Of a DNA stretch of 64,000 nt, positions 26,521 to 33,832 are shown one piece after another. The stretch is from Anaerolineae bacterium (GTDB lineage: Bacteria > Chloroflexota > Anaerolineae > Anaerolineales > Anaerolineaceae), in the NCBI GenBank assembly GCA_013314735.1, contig JABUFD010000006.1:1-64000 (forward strand), written 5' to 3'. The notes under the pieces are model-generated. The model saw only the letters and a program-made list of their open reading frames with translations, was not told where the DNA came from and did not search any database. The first letter of the stretch is position 1. Each line of letters begins with the position of its first letter. The translations under genes and the position numbers were made by a program.

Positions 26521-27468
26521 TCAGGCATTCTGGCGTTTGCGGCTGCGGGCTGTCAGGTAGGCGACGCCGAACACGAGGGCGGCGCCGATGATGCCGGCCA
26601 GGATGGTGGCGAGAGCTTCACTGCTGACGCCGGGCACCACGTAATCGGGGATGATGTTGAACAGGGCATCCCTGGCGGTATCCAGGAACCCCTTCTGTTC
26701 CGCCACCCATTCCAGCCCATCCGGGTGGCTGGAAGCCAGCGGGGATAGCACCGCCAGGGCAACGGTCAATATTGCGCCGGCAACCAGGATACCGGTGGTA
26801 CCCCTGGTTTTCTCCGCGGTGGGCAGCACCAGGTCTTTGCGGGTGGCGCTGACAAAGGCCAGCGCGCCGAGGGTGATCAATCCTTCCCCGATCCCGATCA
26901 GGGCGTGGATCGCCCCCATGGCGGGCACAGCGATGTTGGCAGGAGAAGTACCGGAAAGCGCCAGCTGCAGGCCGCAGGCGAGTGATGCGATGAAGATCGA
27001 AGCCCAGGCGGCGGCAAAACCGGAAACCAGCACATTCAGCGGTTCCTTTTTTACCAGCTTCATTACCAGGCGGTAGACGGCATACGCCACGGCTGTGCCC
27101 AGGATGGCCATATTGAAAATGTTCGCGCCCAGTGCCAGCAGGCCGCCGTCCTGGAATACCAGTGCCTGCACGGAAACCACGGTGGTCATCACCAGCACCG
27201 AAGCCCACGGACCGAGCAGGATGGTGGCCAGCGCGGCACCCAGCAGGTGGCCGGATGTGCCGCCGGTGACGCTGAAGTTGAGCATCTGGCCAGCGAAAAT
27301 GGCCGCGGCGAGAATCCCCATCAGGGGAACCTGCTTTTCATCCAGCGATTGGCTCGTTTTGCGGACGGCCAGGGCAATCACGGCCAGGGAGACCAGCCAG
27401 AGAACAATCGATACCAGGGTGGAAAGGAAACCATCAGGGATGTGCATTGGGGCGGGTGCGTACAGCAT
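26521..27468 (-). CDS. cbiM: Cobalt/nickel ECF substrate-binding component CbiM fused to a PDGLE (CbiN-like) domain
   Basis: 315 residues. The CbiM/NikM half carries MHIPDGFLS and NFSVTGGTSGHLLGAALA, the metal-binding core. After a linker (about 215-235) the C-terminal part holds HPDGLEWVAE and a final TM, the PDGLE domain that replaces a separate CbiN. Start choice matters. The ATG at 27468 has a good GGAGG but adds MLYAPAP before MHIPDG, whereas CbiM needs a free Met-His N-terminus for metal. An ATG at 27447 would give that but lacks a ribosome site. Co versus Ni cannot be told from sequence. Confidence 0.9.
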   Translation of the reverse strand: MLYAPAPMHIPDGFLSTLVSIVLWLVSLAVIALAVRKTSQSLDEKQVPLMGILAAAIFAGQMLNFSVTGGTSGHLLGAALATILLGPWASVLVMTTVVSVQALVFQDGGLLALGANIFNMAILGTAVAYAVYRLVMKLVKKEPLNVLVSGFAAAWASIFIASLACGLQLALSGTSPANIAVPAMGAIHALIGIGEGLITLGALAFVSATRKDLVLPTAEKTRGTTGILVAGAILTVALAVLSPLASSHPDGLEWVAEQKGFLDTARDALFNIIPDYVVPGVSSEALATILAGIIGAALVFGVAYLTARSRKRQNA

Positions 27469-27504
27469 AAAGAAATCCTCCGTTGAATTGTGTTATCACG
27501 GAGG

Positions 27505-27545
27505 ATTATACTGCAAATATTCTTTATTGCAAATAATTGCAATAA
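27505..27545 (-). promoter_or_regulatory. Metal-responsive promoter-operator of the cbiMQO-fur operon
   Basis: On the minus strand TATAAT (27510-27505) lies 16-17 bases from a TTTGCA/TTGCAA -35 box. That box sits inside a perfect 9-bp inverted repeat, TTATTGCAA (27524-27532) / TTGCAATAA (27537-27545), separated by four bases. A further TGCAAATA half-site overlaps the spacer. Binding here would block RNA polymerase. A second inverted repeat (AATCCTCCGT 27474-27483 / ACGGAGGATT 27498-27507) covers the cbiM ribosome site. Confidence 0.7.
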
Positions 27546-27559
27546 GTGAAAGCGCGATT

Positions 27560-27994
27560 CTATTGCGCGGCGGTAAAGGTCAGCACATCGCCGTCATCGA
27601 GGGTGATCCACAGCTCGCTGCGGCTGATCTCGTAGCTTATCGCGCGGGAGAGGGCGTCGAGGTAACGGCTTTCCTGTTCCATCACGCCTTCGGGATCCAT
27701 GCAATACATTTCTGTCATAAACAGGTTGTCGAAGCTAAGCTTCTCCCCTTGCAGGGTGTATTCGCCGCCGTAGGAATTGCAGGCGCTGCCGCCGGCCTGC
27801 CCGTCTTCAAAGGTGAGGCTGATGGCGGTATCTTCGATCAGGCTGGATTTGCCGATGAATTTCAACTCCCACACCGTACCGGCCAGCGGATCACCGGTTG
27901 GCGCGCATGCTTGCAGCACCAGCAATCCCCCGAACACCAGACCGGCAAACATCAGGTAAAAAAACCATTTTTCTTTCTTCTCTTCTCGGACCAT
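27560..27994 (-). CDS. META-domain lipoprotein
   Basis: 144 residues. The basic N-terminus and hydrophobic stretch end in lipobox VLQAC (about residue 30). A META/HslJ-like domain follows: GTVWELKFIG, GGSACNSYGGEYTLQGEKLSF and MTEMYCMDPEGVMEQESRYLDAL. META proteins are envelope proteins associated with motility or heat/novobiocin resistance in other species; the role here is unknown. AAAGGA precedes the ATG at 27994. It stands alone on the far side of the cbi promoter region, transcribed towards it. Confidence 0.8.
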   Translation of the reverse strand: MVREEKKEKWFFYLMFAGLVFGGLLVLQACAPTGDPLAGTVWELKFIGKSSLIEDTAISLTFEDGQAGGSACNSYGGEYTLQGEKLSFDNLFMTEMYCMDPEGVMEQESRYLDALSRAISYEISRSELWITLDDGDVLTFTAAQ

Positions 27995-28115
27995 CTTCTT
28001 TTCCTTTCACTACATTCCGGTAATTGGATAACGCCGAACCCGGGTATAAAGTTCCCCCGCAGAAGATGCATATAAGGATGCAAGGGGAATGCCATGATGC
28101 TGCGCGCGGGTGGCA

Positions 28116-28450
28116 GTTCAGGAGTGTAACATCCGCCATTCCCAACGTTAACCACCGCGGCGCGCCTTTGGCGTTCCGGCCATTCATTTCACACATACTC
28201 TCGCCATCCCATCCCGGAGGGAGGCAGTTGGGTCACGAGCGCAAGCGGCGTCAGGTCCTCCCTCCGGGATGGAGCCCTCCCTTCGGGATGGAAGTTCGGG
28301 AGTGTAGCATTTGCCATTGCCAACCTTCACTGCCGTGGCCTGACTTTTACGTTCCGGCCATTCATTTCACACGTATTCTCGCCATCCCATCCCTTCGGGA
28401 TGGAGGTTCGGGAGTGTAACGCCAGCACATGCCAGCATTAACCACCGCGG
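28116..28450. repeat. Intergenic repeat array (GTTCGGGAGTGTAAC family)
   Basis: Repeated blocks: GTTCRGGAGTGTARC at 28116, 28294 and 28406; TTCCGGCCATTCATTTCACAC at 28174 and 28352; CGCCATCCCATCCC at 28202 and 28380, the last with self-complementary CCCTTCGGG. CCACCGCGG occurs at both ends. An inverted relative lies at 33.6-33.8 kb. No gene is seen in 27995-28572. Confidence 0.65.
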
Positions 28451-28480
28451 TTAAGCCGGTCCCCTGCATATGGTAGAAAT

Positions 28481-28546
28481 CATGAATCGAACCGCCAAAT
28501 TGTTGGCGGTTCGATGGTCTTTCAGAACACTTTTGGGACAGTCCCT
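28481..28546. repeat. MITE-like element remnant, copy 2
   Basis: Hairpin A (ATCGAACCGCC...GGCGGTTCGAT) and one terminal repeat, ACTTTTGGGACAGTCCC, remain. Hairpin B and the left end are missing. Confidence 0.55.
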
Positions 28547-28572
28547 TTGTTGTTGGTTCGATTTCGTGTGTG

Positions 28573-29529
28573 CTACCCGGGGTAGTTGCCTTCCTTGCGC
28601 CAGATATCGAGCATCAGCTCGTAGCGTGAAAGTTTCATGCCGGTGTAAACGCAGTTGGAGGTGGAGAAGATGTAGCCGTAGCCGGGCATGCCATTCTGCA
28701 GGCAGTAGCGCACCGAGGCAGACGCCTCCGCTTCCGTGCCGGTATCCAGCAGGCCGCAGTTCACGTTCCCGATCAATGCCACGCGGTCGCCGTACACACG
28801 CTTGACCTCGGCGATATCCACGCCCGCCTGGGGATCGAGCGAGTGCAGCGCGTGGGGGTTGGCCTCCACCAGCTGGTCGATGATCGGCATGATGTTGCCG
28901 TCGGTGTGCTTGACGGCGTAAAGGCCCATCTCGCGGTAAGCGGCGATGGTCTGCGCCAGGTAGGGGGTGATGAATTTGCGGAACTGGCGCGGGCTGAGGA
29001 ACGGGCCGCTGTTGTAGCAGTAGTCGGCGCACATGAAAAAGCCGTCGAGCTGGCCGTGCTCGCGCGCCTTGCGCGCCATCTCCAGCGCACGGTCCACGCG
29101 GCGCTGGGCTTCATCCATCAGGCCCTGGGGATCATCCGCCATGCGGTAGGCAAATTCCGCCATGTGTTCGCCGTCTGGCAGCGAATAGGTGGGGTCGCCG
29201 TGGGTGCCGAGGAAATAGGTATCGCCCGAGATATCGCGGATGGCATCCAGCAGACGCAGGAAATCATCCAGGGTGGGCATGGTGGGCTGCACAAAGATGG
29301 CGCTGTGCTCATAGCGCCGGGCAATATCCACATACAATTGCGCCACGTCGCGGATTTGCAGATCACGCTCTTTGGCCTCCATCTGATCCCACTGGCTGTA
29401 GCGGCGGTGTTCCGGGTGCATTTTGCCAAATGCTTCCATCGTCAGGTAGAACACCAGCTCAAAGGTCGGCACGCGCCCGGTGATCGGCTTTCGATCCAGC
29501 GCCGCCATAAAACGTTCACGTTCTTTCAT
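28573..29529 (-). CDS. URO-D-like protein, third member
   Basis: 318 residues with URO-D landmarks: KERERFMAALDRKPITGRVPTFE at the start and SPRQFRKFITPYLAQTIAAYREMG. The metal-site region reads KHTDGNIMPII, with Asp in place of the Cys of the methyltransferases, followed later by STSNCVYTGM. This H-x-D...C pattern suggests a different ligand set. The ATG at 29529 follows AAGGAG by eight bases; a GTG three codons upstream is less likely. It diverges from hsp20. The substrate is unknown. Confidence 0.65.
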   Translation of the reverse strand: MKERERFMAALDRKPITGRVPTFELVFYLTMEAFGKMHPEHRRYSQWDQMEAKERDLQIRDVAQLYVDIARRYEHSAIFVQPTMPTLDDFLRLLDAIRDISGDTYFLGTHGDPTYSLPDGEHMAEFAYRMADDPQGLMDEAQRRVDRALEMARKAREHGQLDGFFMCADYCYNSGPFLSPRQFRKFITPYLAQTIAAYREMGLYAVKHTDGNIMPIIDQLVEANPHALHSLDPQAGVDIAEVKRVYGDRVALIGNVNCGLLDTGTEAEASASVRYCLQNGMPGYGYIFSTSNCVYTGMKLSRYELMLDIWRKEGNYPG

Positions 29530-29687
29530 GGTACACACTCCTTTTTTCCAGAAAATACACCGATTAACATTTTTTCGATGGATTTCTTATTCTTGGTTAA
29601 TATTTTACTAGCAAAGCTCTAATAATGGGGAGGTATATTAAAGTTACTGAAGGAATAAAACCCATTGATATAGTTAAGGAGGTATGT

Positions 29688-30119
29688 ATGTTCCGAAACT
29701 TTAATTCTGTGTACAGCGAAATGGAAAAGATGCAGCGTGAGATGGACCGCATGTTCCGGCGGCTGTCGGCCCCTGGCTTTCGTGTGGCGGCGGGTTTCCC
29801 GGCGATCAACACCTGGGTGGACGGCGACAAGGTTTTGATGACGGCGGAACTGCCCGGCATTGAGCGCGGCGACATCGAGCTTTCGGTGGAAGGCGACATG
29901 CTGACCATCTCCGGCGAGCGCAAGGCGCTGGAACTGCCGGAAGGCGCCCGCTACCACCGCCAGGAGCGCGGCTGCGGTAAATTCACCCGCGTGACGCAGC
30001 TCCCATACCAGATTGACCCCAAGAAAGTGGAAGCCCGCATGCACGATGGCATCCTCGAGATCAAACTCGAACGCGCCGAAGCGGACAAGCCGCGCAAGAT
30101 CAAGGTCATCGAAGGGTAA
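29688..30119 (+). CDS. Hsp20/alpha-crystallin small heat-shock protein
   Basis: 143 residues. The alpha-crystallin domain spans about 37-140 with the expected ELPGIERGDIELSVEGDMLTISGER and GILEIKLER. The N-terminal arm MFRNFNSVYSEMEKMQREMDRMF is amphipathic, as needed for oligomer assembly. AAGGAGG lies five bases before the ATG; upstream in-frame codons lack a site. It is followed by a second hsp20 68 bases later. No CIRCE element is visible in the AT-rich 160-base upstream gap. Confidence 0.93.
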   Translation: MFRNFNSVYSEMEKMQREMDRMFRRLSAPGFRVAAGFPAINTWVDGDKVLMTAELPGIERGDIELSVEGDMLTISGERKALELPEGARYHRQERGCGKFTRVTQLPYQIDPKKVEARMHDGILEIKLERAEADKPRKIKVIEG

Positions 30120-30187
30120 TTGCACCCCGTTGTTGGATTGGATTGAGAACCGAAAGACGAAAAGAGTTGTAAAGTAAGGAGGCTGTT

Positions 30188-30595
30188 ATGGCTGACAATC
30201 AAAATCTCGAACCTGTAAAGGAAGAAGTGGAACTGACCGAAGGTGTGGAACGCACCCGGCCGCGGCGCGTATTTGTGCCCCGCGCGAGCATCTATGAAAC
30301 CGGTGGTGAGATCGTGGTGCTGGTGGATATGCCCGGCGTAACCCCTGACAACATTGATATTACCCTCGAAAAGAACGAACTCAAGATCAATGGCTACATC
30401 AATGAGATGGAACCTGAGGGCTATTCCCTGATCTACAGCGAGTACGGTGTGGGCGATTACGAACGCAGCTTCGTGGTGCCGAATGACATCGACCGCAACA
30501 AGATCCAGGCGAAGATGAAGAACGGTGTGCTGGAACTGCGCCTGGTACGCGCGGAAGAATTCCAGGCCCGCAAGATCGAAGTGCTGAAAGGATAA
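30188..30595 (+). CDS. Hsp20-family protein, second copy
   Basis: 135 residues, only moderately similar to its neighbour. The domain keeps VLVDMPGVTPDNIDITLEKNELKI and GVLELRLVRAE but has an acidic N-terminal tail instead of the hydrophobic arm, and lacks the usual IxI/V tail. It may form hetero-oligomers with the first copy. AAGGAGG precedes the ATG. The pair forms one operon. A GC-rich hairpin follows at 30683. Confidence 0.9.
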   Translation: MADNQNLEPVKEEVELTEGVERTRPRRVFVPRASIYETGGEIVVLVDMPGVTPDNIDITLEKNELKINGYINEMEPEGYSLIYSEYGVGDYERSFVVPNDIDRNKIQAKMKNGVLELRLVRAEEFQARKIEVLKG

Positions 30596-30682
30596 TCCCG
30601 CAGGGTTTCGCCCTGTGAATGAACCAGACATCTGTCAAAAAAATTCGAAAATCCTGATTCTTCTCTCCCTTTTCTAACCCCT

Positions 30683-30707
30683 GCCCGCCTGTCCTGATCC
30701 GGCGGGC
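30683..30707. terminator. GC-rich hairpin after the hsp20 pair
   Basis: GCCCGCC (30683-30689) pairs with GGCGGGC (30701-30707). There is only a short TTT downstream, so termination is uncertain. Confidence 0.35.
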
Positions 30708-30771
30708 GGGTGGCTTTAAAGGGGTGGTTGTGGGAACCATTGACCCTGTATCTCTTCCCATCCCGGCATGC

Positions 30772-30777
30772 TATAAT
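30772..30777 (+). promoter_or_regulatory. -10 box (TATAAT) for the large membrane protein gene
   Basis: Perfect TATAAT about 100 bases before ATG 30878. No good -35. Confidence 0.4.
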
Positions 30778-30877
30778 CAGGCTATCACAGAAGAGCCGTC
30801 CATCCTGCCTCCGCCGCACCTCTTTTCAGCACCACCGCCGTTTGTGACCGTACCGATAGCAAGCAAGGAGTCTGGCA

Positions 30878-33586
30878 ATGAAAGCGAGAACGCTGTGGTT
30901 TTTCCGCGTATTGAGTGTGCTGCTGGCGGCGGCGATCAGCTATGGCCTGTGGTCCGCCAACCTGGTGCCGTTTTCGGTGTTCAATCCTGCACCAGAAAAG
31001 GCTGCGGTACCTGCCGCTGACGGTGAAGCTGATGCTGATACTGACGCTGACGACACAGACGACGCCGATGGCACAGACGACGCCGATGGCGCGGCAGAGG
31101 AAACCGGAGGCGAACGCACGCGGCCCAACCCGGTTTTGCCTGCCGGCGGCGCGGCGCAGGCGGCAGAGGGCGAAGGGGAGGACCCGGAAGCCGATGCTGG
31201 TGCTGATCCCGAAGCCGCGGGGATTGACCCCGCCCTGCTGAAAATCTGGCACAGCCGTATCCTCCCGATCCGCTTCCGGACGGAAAACCAGCAGGAAACC
31301 ATCACGCTGCACCTGCTCAACCTCAGCAGCGAGGCGATGGCATTGCAATTCTTCCTCACCGGGGCGGAAGCCTGCGGGGCTGCTGCCGACAGCCTGTGCG
31401 CGGGGATCGCACCCGCGGAGGCGGTGCTGGAAGCGAAATCGGAAGCCAGCGTGGTGCTGACGGTCGATGGCGGCCGTTTCCAACAGCCGCCGGAGGATGC
31501 GAAATTGAGTGTGCTGGTGCTGCTCGATGACAAAGTGCAGACGGTTGATTTTTCGCTGGTATACCGCATCGCTGACGGCCAGCGCATCGGGCTGTTGCTG
31601 CGCGAGAACCCCGGCAGCGCCGTGCTGCAGCTGGCAGTTTTCCTGCTGCTGACCGTGCTGCTGGCGATTTTGCTGATGTGGAAGGTGTTCCCTTATTTCT
31701 TCCCGCGCGTCTACCGCGTGCTGATCCTGAACAAGAAGGAGAAGAAGGACAAGGAAGAGGATGAAGACCCCAACGCGGAGCTATGGGAATTGTTCATGAG
31801 CGAATTTATCAACCTGCAGCAATCCTCCAGCACCCCCATCCAGCCAATTCCCCTGCCGGAAAACGTCGAACTGGAAGCTGAGATCGGCAGCGGTGATGAA
31901 CGGGTAAAAACCATCCTGCAGCTGATCAACCTGGTGATGCCCAAACGCGGCTATACCCTCTCGATGAAAACGGTGGAGTCGAAGGAAAAGGGCACCGGGC
32001 TGATCCTGAACCTGACCCAGAATGAAAAAGGACAGATCATCGCCACCCAGACCTTCTGGTCGAGTGAATACAAGCTGGAGAAGGCACAGGCGGATGTGAA
32101 AAAGAAGACCGAGGAGGATGCGGAGGAAGGCGAAACCAGCACTGATACCGGCGGCGCCGACAACAAGCCGGACCTGGACCTGTACCGCAACCTGATGACA
32201 CCGGCGATCCTGTGGACGATCCAGGTGTACAACAAGCACATTAACATGGGCAAGGCCGCGCGTGAAGCGCGCAAGGCGCTCGATGAGGACCAGTGGAAGA
32301 GCCAGGCGATGGCAGTGCTGGGGCGTGCGGTGTGGACCAAAGACGTCCGCAAGGCAAAGCAGCTGTACGCCGAAGCCCTGATGACCGATCCGGCGAATGG
32401 GATCGCGCTCGCCGGCCTGGGCAGAATCTGGCTGGAAGAGGCGCAGCAGGTGCTGGAACAAAAACCCGTCACCCCGCAGACGCTGGAAGAATCCGCCCGC
32501 CGGCTGCGCTTTGGGCTGGATTTCCTGCGCGGCGCGCGTGACAGCGCGGGACCGGCAGACTCGGTGCATTATGCCGCCGGGTACAATGCGGTGGTGGGCC
32601 AGCTCTACCAGCTTTCGGGGCACAACGGCGGCCCTGCGAACGGCCAGCCATTGATGCAGGAGCTGGATGGCCTGCTGGCGCAGGCACGCGGCCTGCTGTG
32701 CGGCGGCAAACGCCAGCCGAAGATCAGCCCCAAGTTCCGCACCTACCTGGAGCGGTTTGTCCCGCTGGCGACGATCGTCCGCTACAGCATCCGCCTGGCG
32801 GATGCTCCGCCGCCCGCTGCGGATGAGATCAAGCAACTGGTGACTGACCTGGCAGCAGCGCTGGATACCCCGCCTTGTGGCGCGCCTGCACAGCGACCAT
32901 CCCCGGCGAATCCGTTGAATTGCCGGGTGGACCTGAATTACCGCGTGCAGTACAACTACGCCTGTTTCTTCAGCCGCTGCTATGCCCTGACCGGCACGAT
33001 CGATTATGCCGATGCGGCGCTGCGCTACCTGGCGCTGGCGTTAAGCCACGGCGGCGGTCTGTTGCAATATGCGCGGATTGACCCTTCGCTGATGCCGCTG
33101 CATGACGACACAAACCCGGCCTTGCAGGCGCGCTTTGAGGATCTTACCGCTGAATCGGCAAGCGATTCAGCGCCTGAGCCAACGGGCAAACCCGAGCCGG
33201 CGGCAGGAAAGCGCACGGTGGGGCAGCTGCCCGGTATCACCGCGGCACAGGTGGCATGCCTGGCGAAGCGCAAGATCAGCATGATGGACCACCTGCTGCT
33301 ATTTGCCGGTGATGCCAACAACCGCGCCCTGCTGATCGAGGAATGCGCGCTGGATGAGGAGCAGTTCACTTTGTGGCTCAACCTGTGTGACCTGACGCGG
33401 GTGGAGGGTCTGACGGTGGAAGACGCGCTGCGGCTGGAAAGTTATGGCAAGGTGGATACAGTACGCGAGCTGGTTCGGCGCAATGCCGAATCCCTCTACC
33501 AGGCGGTGCACGGCCTGGTGCCGCAGGATCGGCTGGCGGGGTGGATTGAGGCGGCGAAGGCGCTCCTGCCCGCGCCGCAGCGCTGA
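30878..33586 (+). CDS. Large two-TM protein with TPR-like and C-terminal DUF4332/HhH-like region
   Basis: 902 residues. An N-terminal signal anchor (VLSVLLAAAISYGLW) leads to an Asp/Thr/Ala low-complexity tract (about 47-72) and an extracellular domain. A TM helix sits at about 247-272 (LAVFLLLTVLLAILLMW). A cytoplasmic Lys/Glu-rich segment follows, then helical TPR-like repeats from about 440. The last hundred residues (about 780-885) resemble a paired helix-hairpin-helix DUF4332 domain: LPGITAAQVACLAKRKISMMDHLLL and DLTRVEGLTVEDALRLESYGKVDTVREL. A scaffold linking the outside to cytoplasmic partners is plausible, not shown. GGAG precedes the ATG. Confidence 0.65.
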   Translation: MKARTLWFFRVLSVLLAAAISYGLWSANLVPFSVFNPAPEKAAVPAADGEADADTDADDTDDADGTDDADGAAEETGGERTRPNPVLPAGGAAQAAEGEGEDPEADAGADPEAAGIDPALLKIWHSRILPIRFRTENQQETITLHLLNLSSEAMALQFFLTGAEACGAAADSLCAGIAPAEAVLEAKSEASVVLTVDGGRFQQPPEDAKLSVLVLLDDKVQTVDFSLVYRIADGQRIGLLLRENPGSAVLQLAVFLLLTVLLAILLMWKVFPYFFPRVYRVLILNKKEKKDKEEDEDPNAELWELFMSEFINLQQSSSTPIQPIPLPENVELEAEIGSGDERVKTILQLINLVMPKRGYTLSMKTVESKEKGTGLILNLTQNEKGQIIATQTFWSSEYKLEKAQADVKKKTEEDAEEGETSTDTGGADNKPDLDLYRNLMTPAILWTIQVYNKHINMGKAAREARKALDEDQWKSQAMAVLGRAVWTKDVRKAKQLYAEALMTDPANGIALAGLGRIWLEEAQQVLEQKPVTPQTLEESARRLRFGLDFLRGARDSAGPADSVHYAAGYNAVVGQLYQLSGHNGGPANGQPLMQELDGLLAQARGLLCGGKRQPKISPKFRTYLERFVPLATIVRYSIRLADAPPPAADEIKQLVTDLAAALDTPPCGAPAQRPSPANPLNCRVDLNYRVQYNYACFFSRCYALTGTIDYADAALRYLALALSHGGGLLQYARIDPSLMPLHDDTNPALQARFEDLTAESASDSAPEPTGKPEPAAGKRTVGQLPGITAAQVACLAKRKISMMDHLLLFAGDANNRALLIEECALDEEQFTLWLNLCDLTRVEGLTVEDALRLESYGKVDTVRELVRRNAESLYQAVHGLVPQDRLAGWIEAAKALLPAPQR

Positions 33587-33599
33587 GGCGGGATGGTAG

Positions 33600-33830
33600 G
33601 TGTAAGTTTGAATCGCATGTGTGGAACATCACCAATACGCCGCGGTTGTTAACGCTGGCATTGTGAATGTTACACTCCTGAGCCTCCATCCCGGAGGCAG
33701 GTAACGAGGTCACGAACACAAGTGGCGTCAGTCCCTGCCTCCGGGATGGGATGGCTGGGGTAATTTTGAAATGGGAGTGTGGAACATCAGCCCCGCGGCA
33801 GTCAGTAACTCCGCCGCGGGGCATGGATTA
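33600..33830. repeat. Intergenic repeat, inverted relative of the 28 kb array
   Basis: Contains TGTTACACTCCTGAGCC, CATCCCGGAGGCAGG, GGTCACGAACACAAGTGGCG and CCTGCCTCCGGGATGG, which mirror the 28.1-28.45 kb blocks. CCTGCCTCCGGGATG is the complement of CATCCCGGAGGCAGG, so the unit can fold into a long hairpin. No gene lies between 33587 and 33832. Confidence 0.6.
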
Positions 33831-33832
33831 TC

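Noticed and set aside
28451-29032. 193-codon minus frame inside the third URO-D-like gene
   Set aside because: Shadow in another frame of a gene with clear family motifs; also runs into the MITE remnant.
29530-29687. CIRCE-type heat-shock operator before hsp20
   Set aside because: No TTAGCACTC / GAGTGCTAA inverted repeat is present; only a loose TAGCAAAGCTCTA similarity.
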